A stretch of 37,533 bases of DNA from Syntrophomonadaceae bacterium. Lineage in GTDB: Bacteria > Bacillota > Dethiobacteria > DTU022. The position numbers were made by a program, and so were the translations under genes. Shown here piece after piece: positions 1 through 8,583 of this stretch. The notes beneath the pieces are model-generated. The model searched no databases and was not told the origin of the DNA. It saw only the letters and a list, made by a program, of their open reading frames with translations. How positions within the stretch are numbered: the stretch's first letter is position 1; each line of letters opens with the position of its first letter. The stretch lies in the NCBI GenBank assembly GCA_003554615.1, contig PWGX01000002.1, positions 1-37,533 of the forward strand, given 5' to 3'.

Positions 1-21
1 ATTTTTTTCATCATTGCAGGG

Positions 22-471
22 TTGTTGTTTTTGCTGAATATAAAGCATGGCCGGCATAAGGAAGGGGTTAAATCCGGCCTGCGCCAGATGCTGGTTGCCC
101 TGCCGGTTATTCTGCTGGCCCTGCTGCTGTCCGGTTTGCTGGAAGTTTTAATACCCGAAGAATTCATCAAACGCTGGCTGGCCCAGGAAGCCGGAATTAC
201 CGGTGTGTTTCTCGGAACCTTCGGGGGAATGATGATGGCCTTCGGGCCTTATGCTTCTTATCCCATTATCGCTACTATTTATGGTTCGGGGGCGGGCCTG
301 GGGACAACCATTTCTATGCTCTCCGGCTGGACCATGCTGGGATTGTCCAGGATACCCTTTGAAAGCGGATTTCTTGGTGTTAAGTTTAGTTTGCTCCGGA
401 TGGTCCTGCACGCGGTTTTTTGCGTTGCCGCCGGCACTGTTGCCCATCTCTTTGATCTCTTGTTTTTATAG
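22..471 (+). CDS. Permease-like membrane protein (UPF0718/DUF318, COG0701-type), possibly 5'-truncated by window edge
   Basis: Hydrophobic ORF with LLEVLIPEEFIKRWL and GPYASYPIIATIYGSGAGLGTTISMLSGW, reminiscent of COG0701 permeases; true start may lie outside the window. Confidence 0.6.
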   Translation: MLFLLNIKHGRHKEGVKSGLRQMLVALPVILLALLLSGLLEVLIPEEFIKRWLAQEAGITGVFLGTFGGMMMAFGPYASYPIIATIYGSGAGLGTTISMLSGWTMLGLSRIPFESGFLGVKFSLLRMVLHAVFCVAAGTVAHLFDLLFL

Positions 472-519
472 ATCGGACAGGTGCTTTAAATAAATAAATT
501 GATATGGGAGGAATATAAT

Positions 520-1836
520 ATGTACCTTCATCCGGCCCCCCTTGCTGTGAGTGTGGAGGATTTAATCAACGATAAGATCAATTTAAAAGATTACATTAAT
601 GCTCAATGTGACCGGATCGATAAATCAGACCGAGAAATACAGACTTTGCTACCTGAACCCGAGCGCAGGGAACGTTTGCTAGGCGAAGCAGGATCACTGC
701 AAAATATTTACCCCAATCCGGAAAGCAGACCCCCGCTTTACGGAGCCCTGGTGGGAGTAAAAGATATTTTCCATGTAGAGGGGTTTGTGACCAGGGCCAA
801 TACCAGGATAGATCCGGAAGAATTTACCGGGCCGGAAGCCGACTGTGTTACTTTTCTCCGCCAGGCCGGAGCTCTTATCCTCGGCAAAACTGTCACTACG
901 GAATTTGCTTATTTTGAGCCGGGGCCGACCAGGAACCCGCACAACCTTGAACACACCCCGGGTGGTTCAAGCAGCGGTTCGGCCGCTGCCGTTGCAGCCG
1001 GTTTTTGCCCGCTTGCTTTGGGCACCCAGACTATTGGTTCTGTTAATCGCCCCGCTGCGTACTGCGGGGTTGTCGGGTTTAAGCCCAGCTACAACAGGAT
1101 CCCCACCGAGGGGTTGATTCATTTCTCCCGCTCAGCCGACCATGTCGGCCTGTTTACTCAGGATGTCGGTGGGATGATTCTGGCTGCAGGAAATCTTTGT
1201 TACAGCTGGCAGGAAATCAGCGTAACCTACCAGCCTGTTCTTGGCGTGCCCAGGGGTAAATATCTGGATGAACAGGTCTCTCCGGAAGGGATGAAAGCTT
1301 TTAAACAGCAGCTGGAGAGCCTGCGTAAAGCCGGTTATGTGATCGAAGAAGTAAATATACTGGACGATATTGAAGAAATTACCTACTGGCACCGTAAATT
1401 AGTAGCGGCGGAAATGGCGGATGAACACAGGGATCTTTATGCCCGTTTTGCTGATTTATACCGGCCGCGCACGGCCGAGCTGATTAAAGAAGGGCAGAAA
1501 GCAACGGAAGAAGAACTGGCAACTGCCCGCAGGAAACAGAAACAACTCAGAGATGAACTTGAATCGGTAATGTGGGAAAAAGGGGTCAGCCTGTGGATTG
1601 CTCCGGCTGCACCGGGCCCGGCTCCGGAAGGAATCCAATCTACCGGGGACCCCGGCCTGAACCTGCCCTGGACCCATGCCGGGCTTCCCGCAGTCACTAT
1701 TCCTGCCGGGAAGTCAGGCAATAATCTGCCCCTGGGGGTGCAGCTGGTGGCTCCGTTTATGGGGGATGAACTGCTTTTATACTGGGCCGAGGATATTGCC
1801 GATAATTATCAGGGCTACCAGGCTTTCAGTGTTTAA
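520..1836 (+). CDS. Amidase (amidase signature family)
   Basis: GVKD lysine, GGSSSGSAAAVAAG and TQTIGSVNRPAAYCGVVGFKPS match the Ser-cisSer-Lys amidase signature; GGAGGA Shine-Dalgarno (SD) sequence before ATG at 520, so the listed 499 start is probably too long. Confidence 0.88.
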   Translation: MYLHPAPLAVSVEDLINDKINLKDYINAQCDRIDKSDREIQTLLPEPERRERLLGEAGSLQNIYPNPESRPPLYGALVGVKDIFHVEGFVTRANTRIDPEEFTGPEADCVTFLRQAGALILGKTVTTEFAYFEPGPTRNPHNLEHTPGGSSSGSAAAVAAGFCPLALGTQTIGSVNRPAAYCGVVGFKPSYNRIPTEGLIHFSRSADHVGLFTQDVGGMILAAGNLCYSWQEISVTYQPVLGVPRGKYLDEQVSPEGMKAFKQQLESLRKAGYVIEEVNILDDIEEITYWHRKLVAAEMADEHRDLYARFADLYRPRTAELIKEGQKATEEELATARRKQKQLRDELESVMWEKGVSLWIAPAAPGPAPEGIQSTGDPGLNLPWTHAGLPAVTIPAGKSGNNLPLGVQLVAPFMGDELLLYWAEDIADNYQGYQAFSV

Positions 1837-2288
1837 GACAGCCTGGCCCCGGAGCGATCGAGTAAAAAGGCAGCCGCCCTGGTAATCATAACCGCCAGAA
1901 TGATGCGGGTGGTCAGGAGGACCACCGGATTGGCTCCGAATACTGCCAGGATGAAAGTATCTTCAACCACGGAGTGGCATATGCTGAGGAAGATACCGAT
2001 CAGCAGCAGATCGCGCTTGTTCAAAGACCCGTCCCTGGAATACTCGATAATCAAGGCAGCCCCTAAGACGATCCCGAAAAAAATACCGGCCAGCATTGGA
2101 AAAGCTGCCTCTTTGGGCAGGGTTAGAAACCGCAGAACTCCTTTAACCCGGGCGGTCATTTTTTCGATAACCTGGTAATAACGGGCGATTTCAATCAAGA
2201 CCAGGATCGGGATCAGGATCAACGCCAACCGGGCAATGCTGAGCAGGCTGTCGATAATGGTATTGAAGAGCAGCGCAAAGATTTCCAT
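1833..2288 (-). CDS. Nucleoside-recognition (Gate) domain membrane protein, half 2
   Basis: Multi-helix membrane protein with FPMLAGIFFGIVLGAALIIEYSRDG and CHSVVEDTFILAVFGAN, typical of Gate/SpmA-SpmB-like proteins. Confidence 0.7.
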   Translation of the reverse strand: MEIFALLFNTIIDSLLSIARLALILIPILVLIEIARYYQVIEKMTARVKGVLRFLTLPKEAAFPMLAGIFFGIVLGAALIIEYSRDGSLNKRDLLLIGIFLSICHSVVEDTFILAVFGANPVVLLTTRIILAVMITRAAAFLLDRSGARLS

Positions 2289-2291
2289 TTA

Positions 2292-2732
2292 TTATCCTCC
2301 CCCGGCCATATTGTAGATCATATTTATAAGCAGTCCGGCTGCAAGGGCGGTAAAAATCCGCAGGATGGCTGCCGCCGGAATTCGCAGGCCCGTATAACTG
2401 CTGACGGCAGTTTCTATAGGCAATTCGTGACAGATTCCAATCATTACGGCCAGGACTGTCATTTGCTGGGTGGTCAAAGTCATGGCGGTAATTGCGCCCA
2501 GGGCGGCGTAAAAATTCACGAAAAAGCTTAGCAGCAGGGCGATCGTTGCTTCACCGGGGAGCCCAAACAGGGCCATGGCCGGGGAAAAGAAACCGGCTAT
2601 CAATTCCATTATGCCAAAGTGGTTGAGCAGGGCTACCAGGCTTGACACGGGGATAATTATTTTAACCAGGAGCCAGAGCAGGTTCATGCTTTTAATTAAG
2701 CCTCTTTTGATGGGGACTACCAGTGCAGTCAT
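2292..2732 (-). CDS. Nucleoside-recognition (Gate) domain membrane protein, half 1
   Basis: Membrane protein with FSPAMALFGLPGEATIALLLSFFVNFYAALGAI and ICHELPIETAV; 3 bp from the second Gate ORF. Confidence 0.7.
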   Translation of the reverse strand: MTALVVPIKRGLIKSMNLLWLLVKIIIPVSSLVALLNHFGIMELIAGFFSPAMALFGLPGEATIALLLSFFVNFYAALGAITAMTLTTQQMTVLAVMIGICHELPIETAVSSYTGLRIPAAAILRIFTALAAGLLINMIYNMAGGG

Positions 2733-2808
2733 GATTGCATCTCCTTTTGCTATAGCTTAATGTAATAATACGTGCTGGAGCTTTTAACAGCATCTGGGAG
2801 ATGGTTAT

Positions 2809-3930
2809 TTACTCTTCTCCCAGGACCATGTGCATTTGGATTAAACGCATCATATCGGTCCTGCTGAGCAGGCCGACCAGTTCACTGTCGTCTTCCATGA
2901 CCAGGGCCCGTCCGATATTCTGGTTGGCCATTTTCATCATCACTTCGGCGGCATCGCTGTCGGGATTTATAACCATGGTTTCTTTAAGCGGGGTCAATAT
3001 ATGGGCTACCGTGGTATAAGGCCATTTTTCCCGCGGCACCTCTTTCATCTCCTGAAGAGTTACAATCCCGTGGGTAGTGGAGCCATAGACTACAGGAAAA
3101 GCCCCGTACTTATAGTGCAGAAAGTAGTCCACCAGTTCCTCCAGGGTCGCATCCGGGGAGACGGTTTGCAGGTTGGTGCTCATAATTTTAGAAACTTTAA
3201 CTCCGGAAAAAGTATCCTTAAACACGAGCTGTGAATAGCTTGATTGGCCGGCCTGGTAGATCATCCAGCCCAGGAAGATAAGCCAGATGCCAAATAAATT
3301 TCCCTGGAAAAAGATCATGACAAAGCCGAGTCCCATGGCAAAGAAAGAAAGCATGCTGCCCACAGTTACCGCGACCCTGGTCGCTTTAAGCATATTTTTA
3401 CCAAAATACCAGATTATTGAGCGAAATAAGCGCCCCCCATCAAGAGGAAAAGCGGGGACCAGGTTGAAAACGGCCATGATCAGGTTGACACGGGCTACAA
3501 AGAATATGGCTTCACTGAAAATTTGCCCCGGCGGCAAAACCAGGTAATACAAACCGCCGGTGATAAATGCCAGGGCAAAGCTGGTTAACGGCCCGGCTGC
3601 AGTTACCCTAAGCTCTGTTTTAGCGCTGGTTGGCTCCGCTTCCATCTGGGCCACTCCTCCAAAAATAAAGAGGGTGATTTTTTTTATGGGAATGTTTTCA
3701 CTGAGGGCGACAAAGGAATGGCCTAGCTCATGGGTTAACACGGAAGCAAATACCAGCAGTGTGGTGATTATTCCGGCTACCCAGTAAACCTGGCTGTTTA
3801 GTCCTTCCACCATTAAGGGGAAATAACCCTGGGCCAGGCTGATGCTGAACAGAAAAAAAATTAAAAGCCAGCTTATATGTATCTCGACCGGGATGTCCCT
3901 GATGTACATCAGGCGGAACGAGTTGTTCAT
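2809..3930 (-). CDS. Site-2 protease family (M50) membrane metalloprotease with C-terminal CBS pair
   Basis: LTHELGHSFVAL zinc motif, NLVPAFPLDGGR second M50 motif, and C-terminal CBS-like repeats. Confidence 0.9.
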   Translation of the reverse strand: MNNSFRLMYIRDIPVEIHISWLLIFFLFSISLAQGYFPLMVEGLNSQVYWVAGIITTLLVFASVLTHELGHSFVALSENIPIKKITLFIFGGVAQMEAEPTSAKTELRVTAAGPLTSFALAFITGGLYYLVLPPGQIFSEAIFFVARVNLIMAVFNLVPAFPLDGGRLFRSIIWYFGKNMLKATRVAVTVGSMLSFFAMGLGFVMIFFQGNLFGIWLIFLGWMIYQAGQSSYSQLVFKDTFSGVKVSKIMSTNLQTVSPDATLEELVDYFLHYKYGAFPVVYGSTTHGIVTLQEMKEVPREKWPYTTVAHILTPLKETMVINPDSDAAEVMMKMANQNIGRALVMEDDSELVGLLSRTDMMRLIQMHMVLGEE

Positions 3931-4043
3931 TTATACTAAGCTCCTTTCTCGATCCTTACATTTATTATATCAAATCTGTTTCCTCAGCAATATACATTGG
4001 CCGTTTTAAACCTGATTACTGCTCTGCCGGTCCTGCCCGCTGT

Positions 4044-5165
4044 TTATTGTCCTTCGAGGGCTATTTTTGCTTCTGTTTTGACTTCTGTATCGGGGTCATT
4101 TTGAAAAGACTTATCCAGGGCAAAAAGTGATTTCTTAGTCTTGATTCGGCCCAGGGACCAGGCTGCGTGCAGCCTGATTATTTTCCGCGGATCATTTTCC
4201 AGCATGGCTGCCAGGGGCTGTTCTGCAACCGGGTCTTTTATATTGCCAAGGGCTATTACTGCATTGCGCTGCAGGGTGGTTTTACCCCTCCACCCGGCCG
4301 AGGTGAGGCCCACAGTAGTTTTGAATTCTTTCTGGGTTATGCGTAAAAAGGGGAGTAAAAGTGGCTCAGCAGGAAAATAGGAAAAGGCCATTTCCGGAAA
4401 TGGGGAACTTGCCACGTCTTTATTGTGGGGGCAGTTTTCCTGGCAAATGTCGCAGCCGTATATGTGCCTTCCCATCAAGGAACGCATGGGCCTGGGAATA
4501 ATCCCGGGGGCCTGGGTCAGGTAGGAGAGGCATAACTGAGGATCGATGGTGTATGGTTCTGTCAGGGCGCCGGTAGGGCAGACTTCCCGGCATTTGCCGC
4601 ATTTCTGGCAGGGGCTTTTTCCCGGTTGATCTGGTTCCAGCTCTATATTAACCAGGATCGTGCCCAGGGCCGTGTAAGAACCGTAAGTAGAGTTGATCAG
4701 GGTGCAGTTTTCGCCGATTAAGCCCAGGCCGGAGTTACGGGCCAGTTCCCTTTCAAGCAGTGGGCTGCGGTCGCATAAAATCCTGTATTCGAAGATCGGT
4801 TTGATTTCTAGCTTTAGCTTTTCCACTATTCTCCGGCATAAATCTTCCACCAGGAGATGGTAGTCCAAACTCCTGGCACAGCGGGCTACTTTCCCGGCCG
4901 GTTCAGCTGTTCCTTTCAGTCCAGGGAGCTCGGGGGGTGCATAAGGGGCAGCGACGGTTATAATGCTCCGGGTTCCTTGTAATAAAGGGGCGGGATAAAG
5001 ACGCCGGGTTATGTAGCTTTCTTCAAACGGAGTAATCCTTTTTTCTTTTCTACGCTTTTCCAGGCGTCCCTTCATGTAAAGCAGCGGTTCAGCAGTGGTA
5101 ATCCCGACCTGGTCTGCACCTGCAGATAAGGCAATTTTTTTCAGCTTGATTTTGCTAACAATCAC
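4044..5165 (-). CDS. queG: Epoxyqueuosine reductase QueG with C-terminal HEAT-like repeats
   Basis: CGKCREVCPTGAL and CDICQENCPHN ferredoxin motifs plus LHAAWSLGRI HEAT-type tail. Confidence 0.9.
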   Translation of the reverse strand: MIVSKIKLKKIALSAGADQVGITTAEPLLYMKGRLEKRRKEKRITPFEESYITRRLYPAPLLQGTRSIITVAAPYAPPELPGLKGTAEPAGKVARCARSLDYHLLVEDLCRRIVEKLKLEIKPIFEYRILCDRSPLLERELARNSGLGLIGENCTLINSTYGSYTALGTILVNIELEPDQPGKSPCQKCGKCREVCPTGALTEPYTIDPQLCLSYLTQAPGIIPRPMRSLMGRHIYGCDICQENCPHNKDVASSPFPEMAFSYFPAEPLLLPFLRITQKEFKTTVGLTSAGWRGKTTLQRNAVIALGNIKDPVAEQPLAAMLENDPRKIIRLHAAWSLGRIKTKKSLFALDKSFQNDPDTEVKTEAKIALEGQ

Positions 5166-5325
5166 TTCAAGTCAGCCTCCTTTGCAGGCGCCCGCCCGCC
5201 TGTTTATTGTATCATTCCCAACAAAAATCCTCACTACCGGTTTAATAGGTAGTTAATTGATGATCGAATACGGTTCAGAAATTGTGGTGCCTGTGATCTG
5301 CCCGGAAACAAGGCGGCATAAAAAT

Positions 5326-5348
5326 TTGATCTAATCGTTTTGGATCAA
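5326..5348. promoter_or_regulatory. Inverted repeat TTGATC-N11-GATCAA, candidate operator
   Basis: ttgatc at 5326-5331 and gatcaa at 5343-5348, directly upstream of a consensus promoter. Confidence 0.4.
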
Positions 5349-5353
5349 TTTGC

Positions 5354-5382
5354 TTGACAGCAGTCCGGAAAGGCCTTATAAT
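5354..5382 (+). promoter_or_regulatory. Sigma-A-type promoter, TTGACA-N17-TATAAT
   Basis: Exact consensus hexamers at 5354-5359 and 5377-5382, 17 bp spacing, upstream of the nuoE-like gene. Confidence 0.85.
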
Positions 5383-5441
5383 TTTTAATACACTAAAACG
5401 GAAAGTAATTTCATAATGTGGAAATATGACGGGGTGATTAA

Positions 5442-5942
5442 GTGACTGCCATGAAAAAAAATACTGTGCTCGGGCTCGAGGTTCCCTGTGGCCCTAATGG
5501 GGTTTCGGTTATTACAGTGCTTCAAGCTATCCAGGGTTATTATGGCTACCTTCCCGAAGAAGCCTTGGAAAAGGCTGCCCGGGAGCTGAAAGTTCCTCTA
5601 ATAGATTTTTATAGTGTTGCTACTTTTTACAAGAACTTTAGATTGGCCCCGCAGGGCCGTCGCGAGGTTGTCACCTGCACCGGAACGGCCTGCCACGTGC
5701 GGGGAAGTGAAAAAATTACTGAAGAAATTTCCCGAACCCTTGGGGTTGATATAGGTTCCACGACTGAAGACGGTGAGTATTCCCTTAAATGCGTTAATTG
5801 TGTTGGCGCCTGCGCCCTGGCGCCCCTGGTAATTGTTGATGGTCGATATTACGGTCAGATGACCTCCTTGAAAGTGCGTAGACTTTTTAGCGATAACCCG
5901 ACCAAGACTGAACAAACAGTGTCTTCCGGTTTAAGTGAGTAA
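5442..5942 (+). CDS. NuoE-like [2Fe-2S] (thioredoxin-like) subunit of NADH dehydrogenase/hydrogenase-type diaphorase
   Basis: CTGTACHVRGS (C-x4-C) and CVNCVGACALAP (C-x3-C) NuoE motifs. Confidence 0.92.
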   Translation: MTAMKKNTVLGLEVPCGPNGVSVITVLQAIQGYYGYLPEEALEKAARELKVPLIDFYSVATFYKNFRLAPQGRREVVTCTGTACHVRGSEKITEEISRTLGVDIGSTTEDGEYSLKCVNCVGACALAPLVIVDGRYYGQMTSLKVRRLFSDNPTKTEQTVSSGLSE

Positions 5943-5968
5943 TATGATATTAAGAGGAGTCCGGCAAT

Positions 5969-7831
5969 ATGGATTTGGAAGCGCCAAAAATAAAAAGCGC
6001 AGAAGAGTTTTTTTATATCCAGCGGAATTATCAAAAGCAGTACCGGGACAATAATCGTTTTATTGTGATTTGCGGCGATACCGGATGTACCGCCAGAAAT
6101 TCAAAGGCGATTCTGGGAAACCTGGATCGGTGCCTGAAAGAAAAAGATTTGAGTGAAACGGTAGGAACCAGGTTTACAGGTTGCCTGGGCCTGTGTGAAA
6201 GCGGGCCCCTGGTAATTGTTTACCCGGAGGAGATATTATACCACAGGGTCATTCCTGATGATATGCTGGAAATTGTAGAAGAAACTGTCCTGGAGGGCCG
6301 GATTATTGACAGGCTTATTTACAGGGATCCGTCCAGTGGCGAAAAATATGCCTATGCCCGGGACCTTCCATTTTACAAAAAGCAGGTCAGGAATTTGCTG
6401 GGTGGCAATTGGAAAACAGATCCCACCAAAATAGAAGATTATATAGCCCTGGGCGGTTACGAGGCCCTGGTGAAAGCGGTCACGGAAATGAGTCCGGGTG
6501 AAGTTGTGCAAGAAGTCAAAGAGGCCCGTTTAAGAGGCCGGGGTGGAGCCGGATTTGATGCCGGCCTTAAGTGGGAAGAATGCTTCAAGGCATCAGGCAG
6601 GAAGTTTATAATCTGCAATGCCGATGAAGGAGATCCGGGCGCATTTATGGATCGGAGCCTTCTGGAAGGCAATCCTCATGCTGTTCTGGAAGGATTAATT
6701 ATTGGTGCGTATGCCACCGGTGCCCGGGAAGGCGTAGTATATATTCGATCTGAGTATCCCACCGCCGTGGAGAAGATCAAGACTGCGATTAACCGGGCGG
6801 AAGAGTTGGGTTTGGTAGGCGACGATATCCTGGGCAGTGGTTTCGGGGTTCAAATCTACCTAAGCATCGGGGCGGGCGCTTTTGTATGTGGTGAAACTTC
6901 CGCCCTTATTGCTTCGGTTGACGGAAGAATTGGGGAACCGGTCCAAAAGCCTCCCCGCCTGGTACAGCACGGCTACCTGGACAGGCCGACCGTGGTCAAT
7001 AACGTAGAAACCTTGGCCAATGTCCCTCATATTATCAAACAGGGAGCGGAAAACTACCGCGCAACTGGAACCGAGGCATCAAGTGGGACAAAAATATTTT
7101 CGCTGGTCGGCAAAGTCAACAATACCGGCCTGGTTGAGGTGCCTCTGGGCATGACCCTGAGAGAGATCATTTTTGAAATTGGGGGCGGTATCAAAGAGGG
7201 AAAAGCCTTTAAAGCTGTCCAGACCGGAGGTCCCTCGGGTGGTTGTCTGCCTGCTTCATACCTGGATCTGCCCACCGATTTCGAGAGCTTAACAGAAGTG
7301 GGTTCCTTGATGGGTTCAGGGGGCATGATCGTCATGGATGAAGATACCTGTATGGTTGATCTGGCCGGGTATTTTTTAAAATTTTTGGCTGATGAATCCT
7401 GCGGGTGTTGTTTTACCTGTCGGGAAGGAATAAACCGACTGCTCGAGCTGGTGCAGAACATATCCTGTGGACGCGGTTCACTCGACCAGCTGGACCTGTT
7501 AAAAGAACTGGCAGAAGTAGTTAAAGATTCAACCTTGTGCGGGCTTGGTCAAACTGCTCCCAACCCGGTGCTGTCGACCATAAAATATTTTGAAGATGAA
7601 TACAGGGCTCATATTTTACAAAATAAATGTCCGGCCGGTGTTTGCCGGGCGCTGATTACTTTTGAGATCATTGAATCCTACTGTAACGGATGCGGTTTAT
7701 GTAAAAAGAATTGCCCGTCGGATGCTATAACCGGAGAGCAGAAACAGACCCATTATATTGATAAAGATCAGTGTGATAAGTGTGGTATTTGCTTTTCTAC
7801 ATGCCGAAATGAGGCAATCTTAAAGCAGTAG
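5969..7831 (+). CDS. NuoF-like NADH/FMN-binding subunit with N-terminal thioredoxin-like domain and C-terminal 2x[4Fe-4S]
   Basis: GRGGAGFDAGLKWE, CNADEGDPGAFMDR, ESCGCCFTCREG and two C-terminal CxxCxxCxxxC motifs; HydB/HndC-like layout. Confidence 0.93.
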   Translation: MDLEAPKIKSAEEFFYIQRNYQKQYRDNNRFIVICGDTGCTARNSKAILGNLDRCLKEKDLSETVGTRFTGCLGLCESGPLVIVYPEEILYHRVIPDDMLEIVEETVLEGRIIDRLIYRDPSSGEKYAYARDLPFYKKQVRNLLGGNWKTDPTKIEDYIALGGYEALVKAVTEMSPGEVVQEVKEARLRGRGGAGFDAGLKWEECFKASGRKFIICNADEGDPGAFMDRSLLEGNPHAVLEGLIIGAYATGAREGVVYIRSEYPTAVEKIKTAINRAEELGLVGDDILGSGFGVQIYLSIGAGAFVCGETSALIASVDGRIGEPVQKPPRLVQHGYLDRPTVVNNVETLANVPHIIKQGAENYRATGTEASSGTKIFSLVGKVNNTGLVEVPLGMTLREIIFEIGGGIKEGKAFKAVQTGGPSGGCLPASYLDLPTDFESLTEVGSLMGSGGMIVMDEDTCMVDLAGYFLKFLADESCGCCFTCREGINRLLELVQNISCGRGSLDQLDLLKELAEVVKDSTLCGLGQTAPNPVLSTIKYFEDEYRAHILQNKCPAGVCRALITFEIIESYCNGCGLCKKNCPSDAITGEQKQTHYIDKDQCDKCGICFSTCRNEAILKQ

Positions 7832-7853
7832 GACCGCTAGATGAGGTGAAAAA

Positions 7854-8534
7854 TTGATTAATCTGACCATGGACGGCCTCAAGATTAGTGTGGAACCGGG
7901 TGCTACCCTGCTCGATGTAGCCAGGTTTTACGGGGCTAATATTCCGACCCTTTGCTATGATGAAGCTTTAAGCCCCTACGGGGCATGCCGGTTATGCTTG
8001 GTCGAAATAGGAGAGCCGGGCAAATCTCGCCTGGTTAGTTCTTGCACCTACCCAGCCAGGGAAAAGCTGAATGTAAGGACCAATACCGTGCGGGTAATGC
8101 AGACCAGAAAAATGATCATCGAGCTTTACCTGGCGACGTGCCCATCCTCGAAAACAATTCAGGATCTGGCTTCAAAATATGGTGTTACCGGAGTCCGCTT
8201 TTCACCAAAAAACGAAGAGTGCATATTGTGCGGTCTGTGTGTCAGAATGTGTGAGGAGCAAATGCAGGCAAAGGCGATCGGCTTTGTTGACAGGGGCGTC
8301 AATCGGCGGATCAGCACCGCTTTTGACAGGAAGTCCGAACAATGCCGCCTCTGTGGGGCATGCATGTATATTTGTCCGGTTTGTCAGGCCCGCTGCCAGG
8401 GTCCCAGTGAAGAAAGCACATTATGCAATGCTTGCCTGAACCTTTCACCGCCCTGCCTGGAAAACAACGATCATACTTTGTGCTATATGGATCCCTGCGC
8501 AGCCTGTGAGTTAAAAAAGAAGACCAATCAGTAA
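7854..8534 (+). CDS. Short NuoG/HydA-N-terminus-like iron-sulfur protein ([2Fe-2S] plus 2x[4Fe-4S]) with Cys-rich C-terminus
   Basis: CYDEALSPYGACRLCLVEIG plant-type ferredoxin motif, CILCGLCVRMC and CRLCGACMYIC; no H-cluster or molybdopterin domain in 226 aa. Confidence 0.88.
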   Translation: MINLTMDGLKISVEPGATLLDVARFYGANIPTLCYDEALSPYGACRLCLVEIGEPGKSRLVSSCTYPAREKLNVRTNTVRVMQTRKMIIELYLATCPSSKTIQDLASKYGVTGVRFSPKNEECILCGLCVRMCEEQMQAKAIGFVDRGVNRRISTAFDRKSEQCRLCGACMYICPVCQARCQGPSEESTLCNACLNLSPPCLENNDHTLCYMDPCAACELKKKTNQ

Positions 8535-8583
8535 GCAGGTCAATTATAATATATTAGTTTAATTATGAAGGGGAGAATTTGAC

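Noticed and set aside
7854-8534. Idea that the NuoG-like protein is a truncated [FeFe] hydrogenase pseudogene
   Set aside because: ORF is intact, ends with a Cys-rich tail and is followed by another intact gene with its own SD; no decayed H-cluster motifs seen downstream
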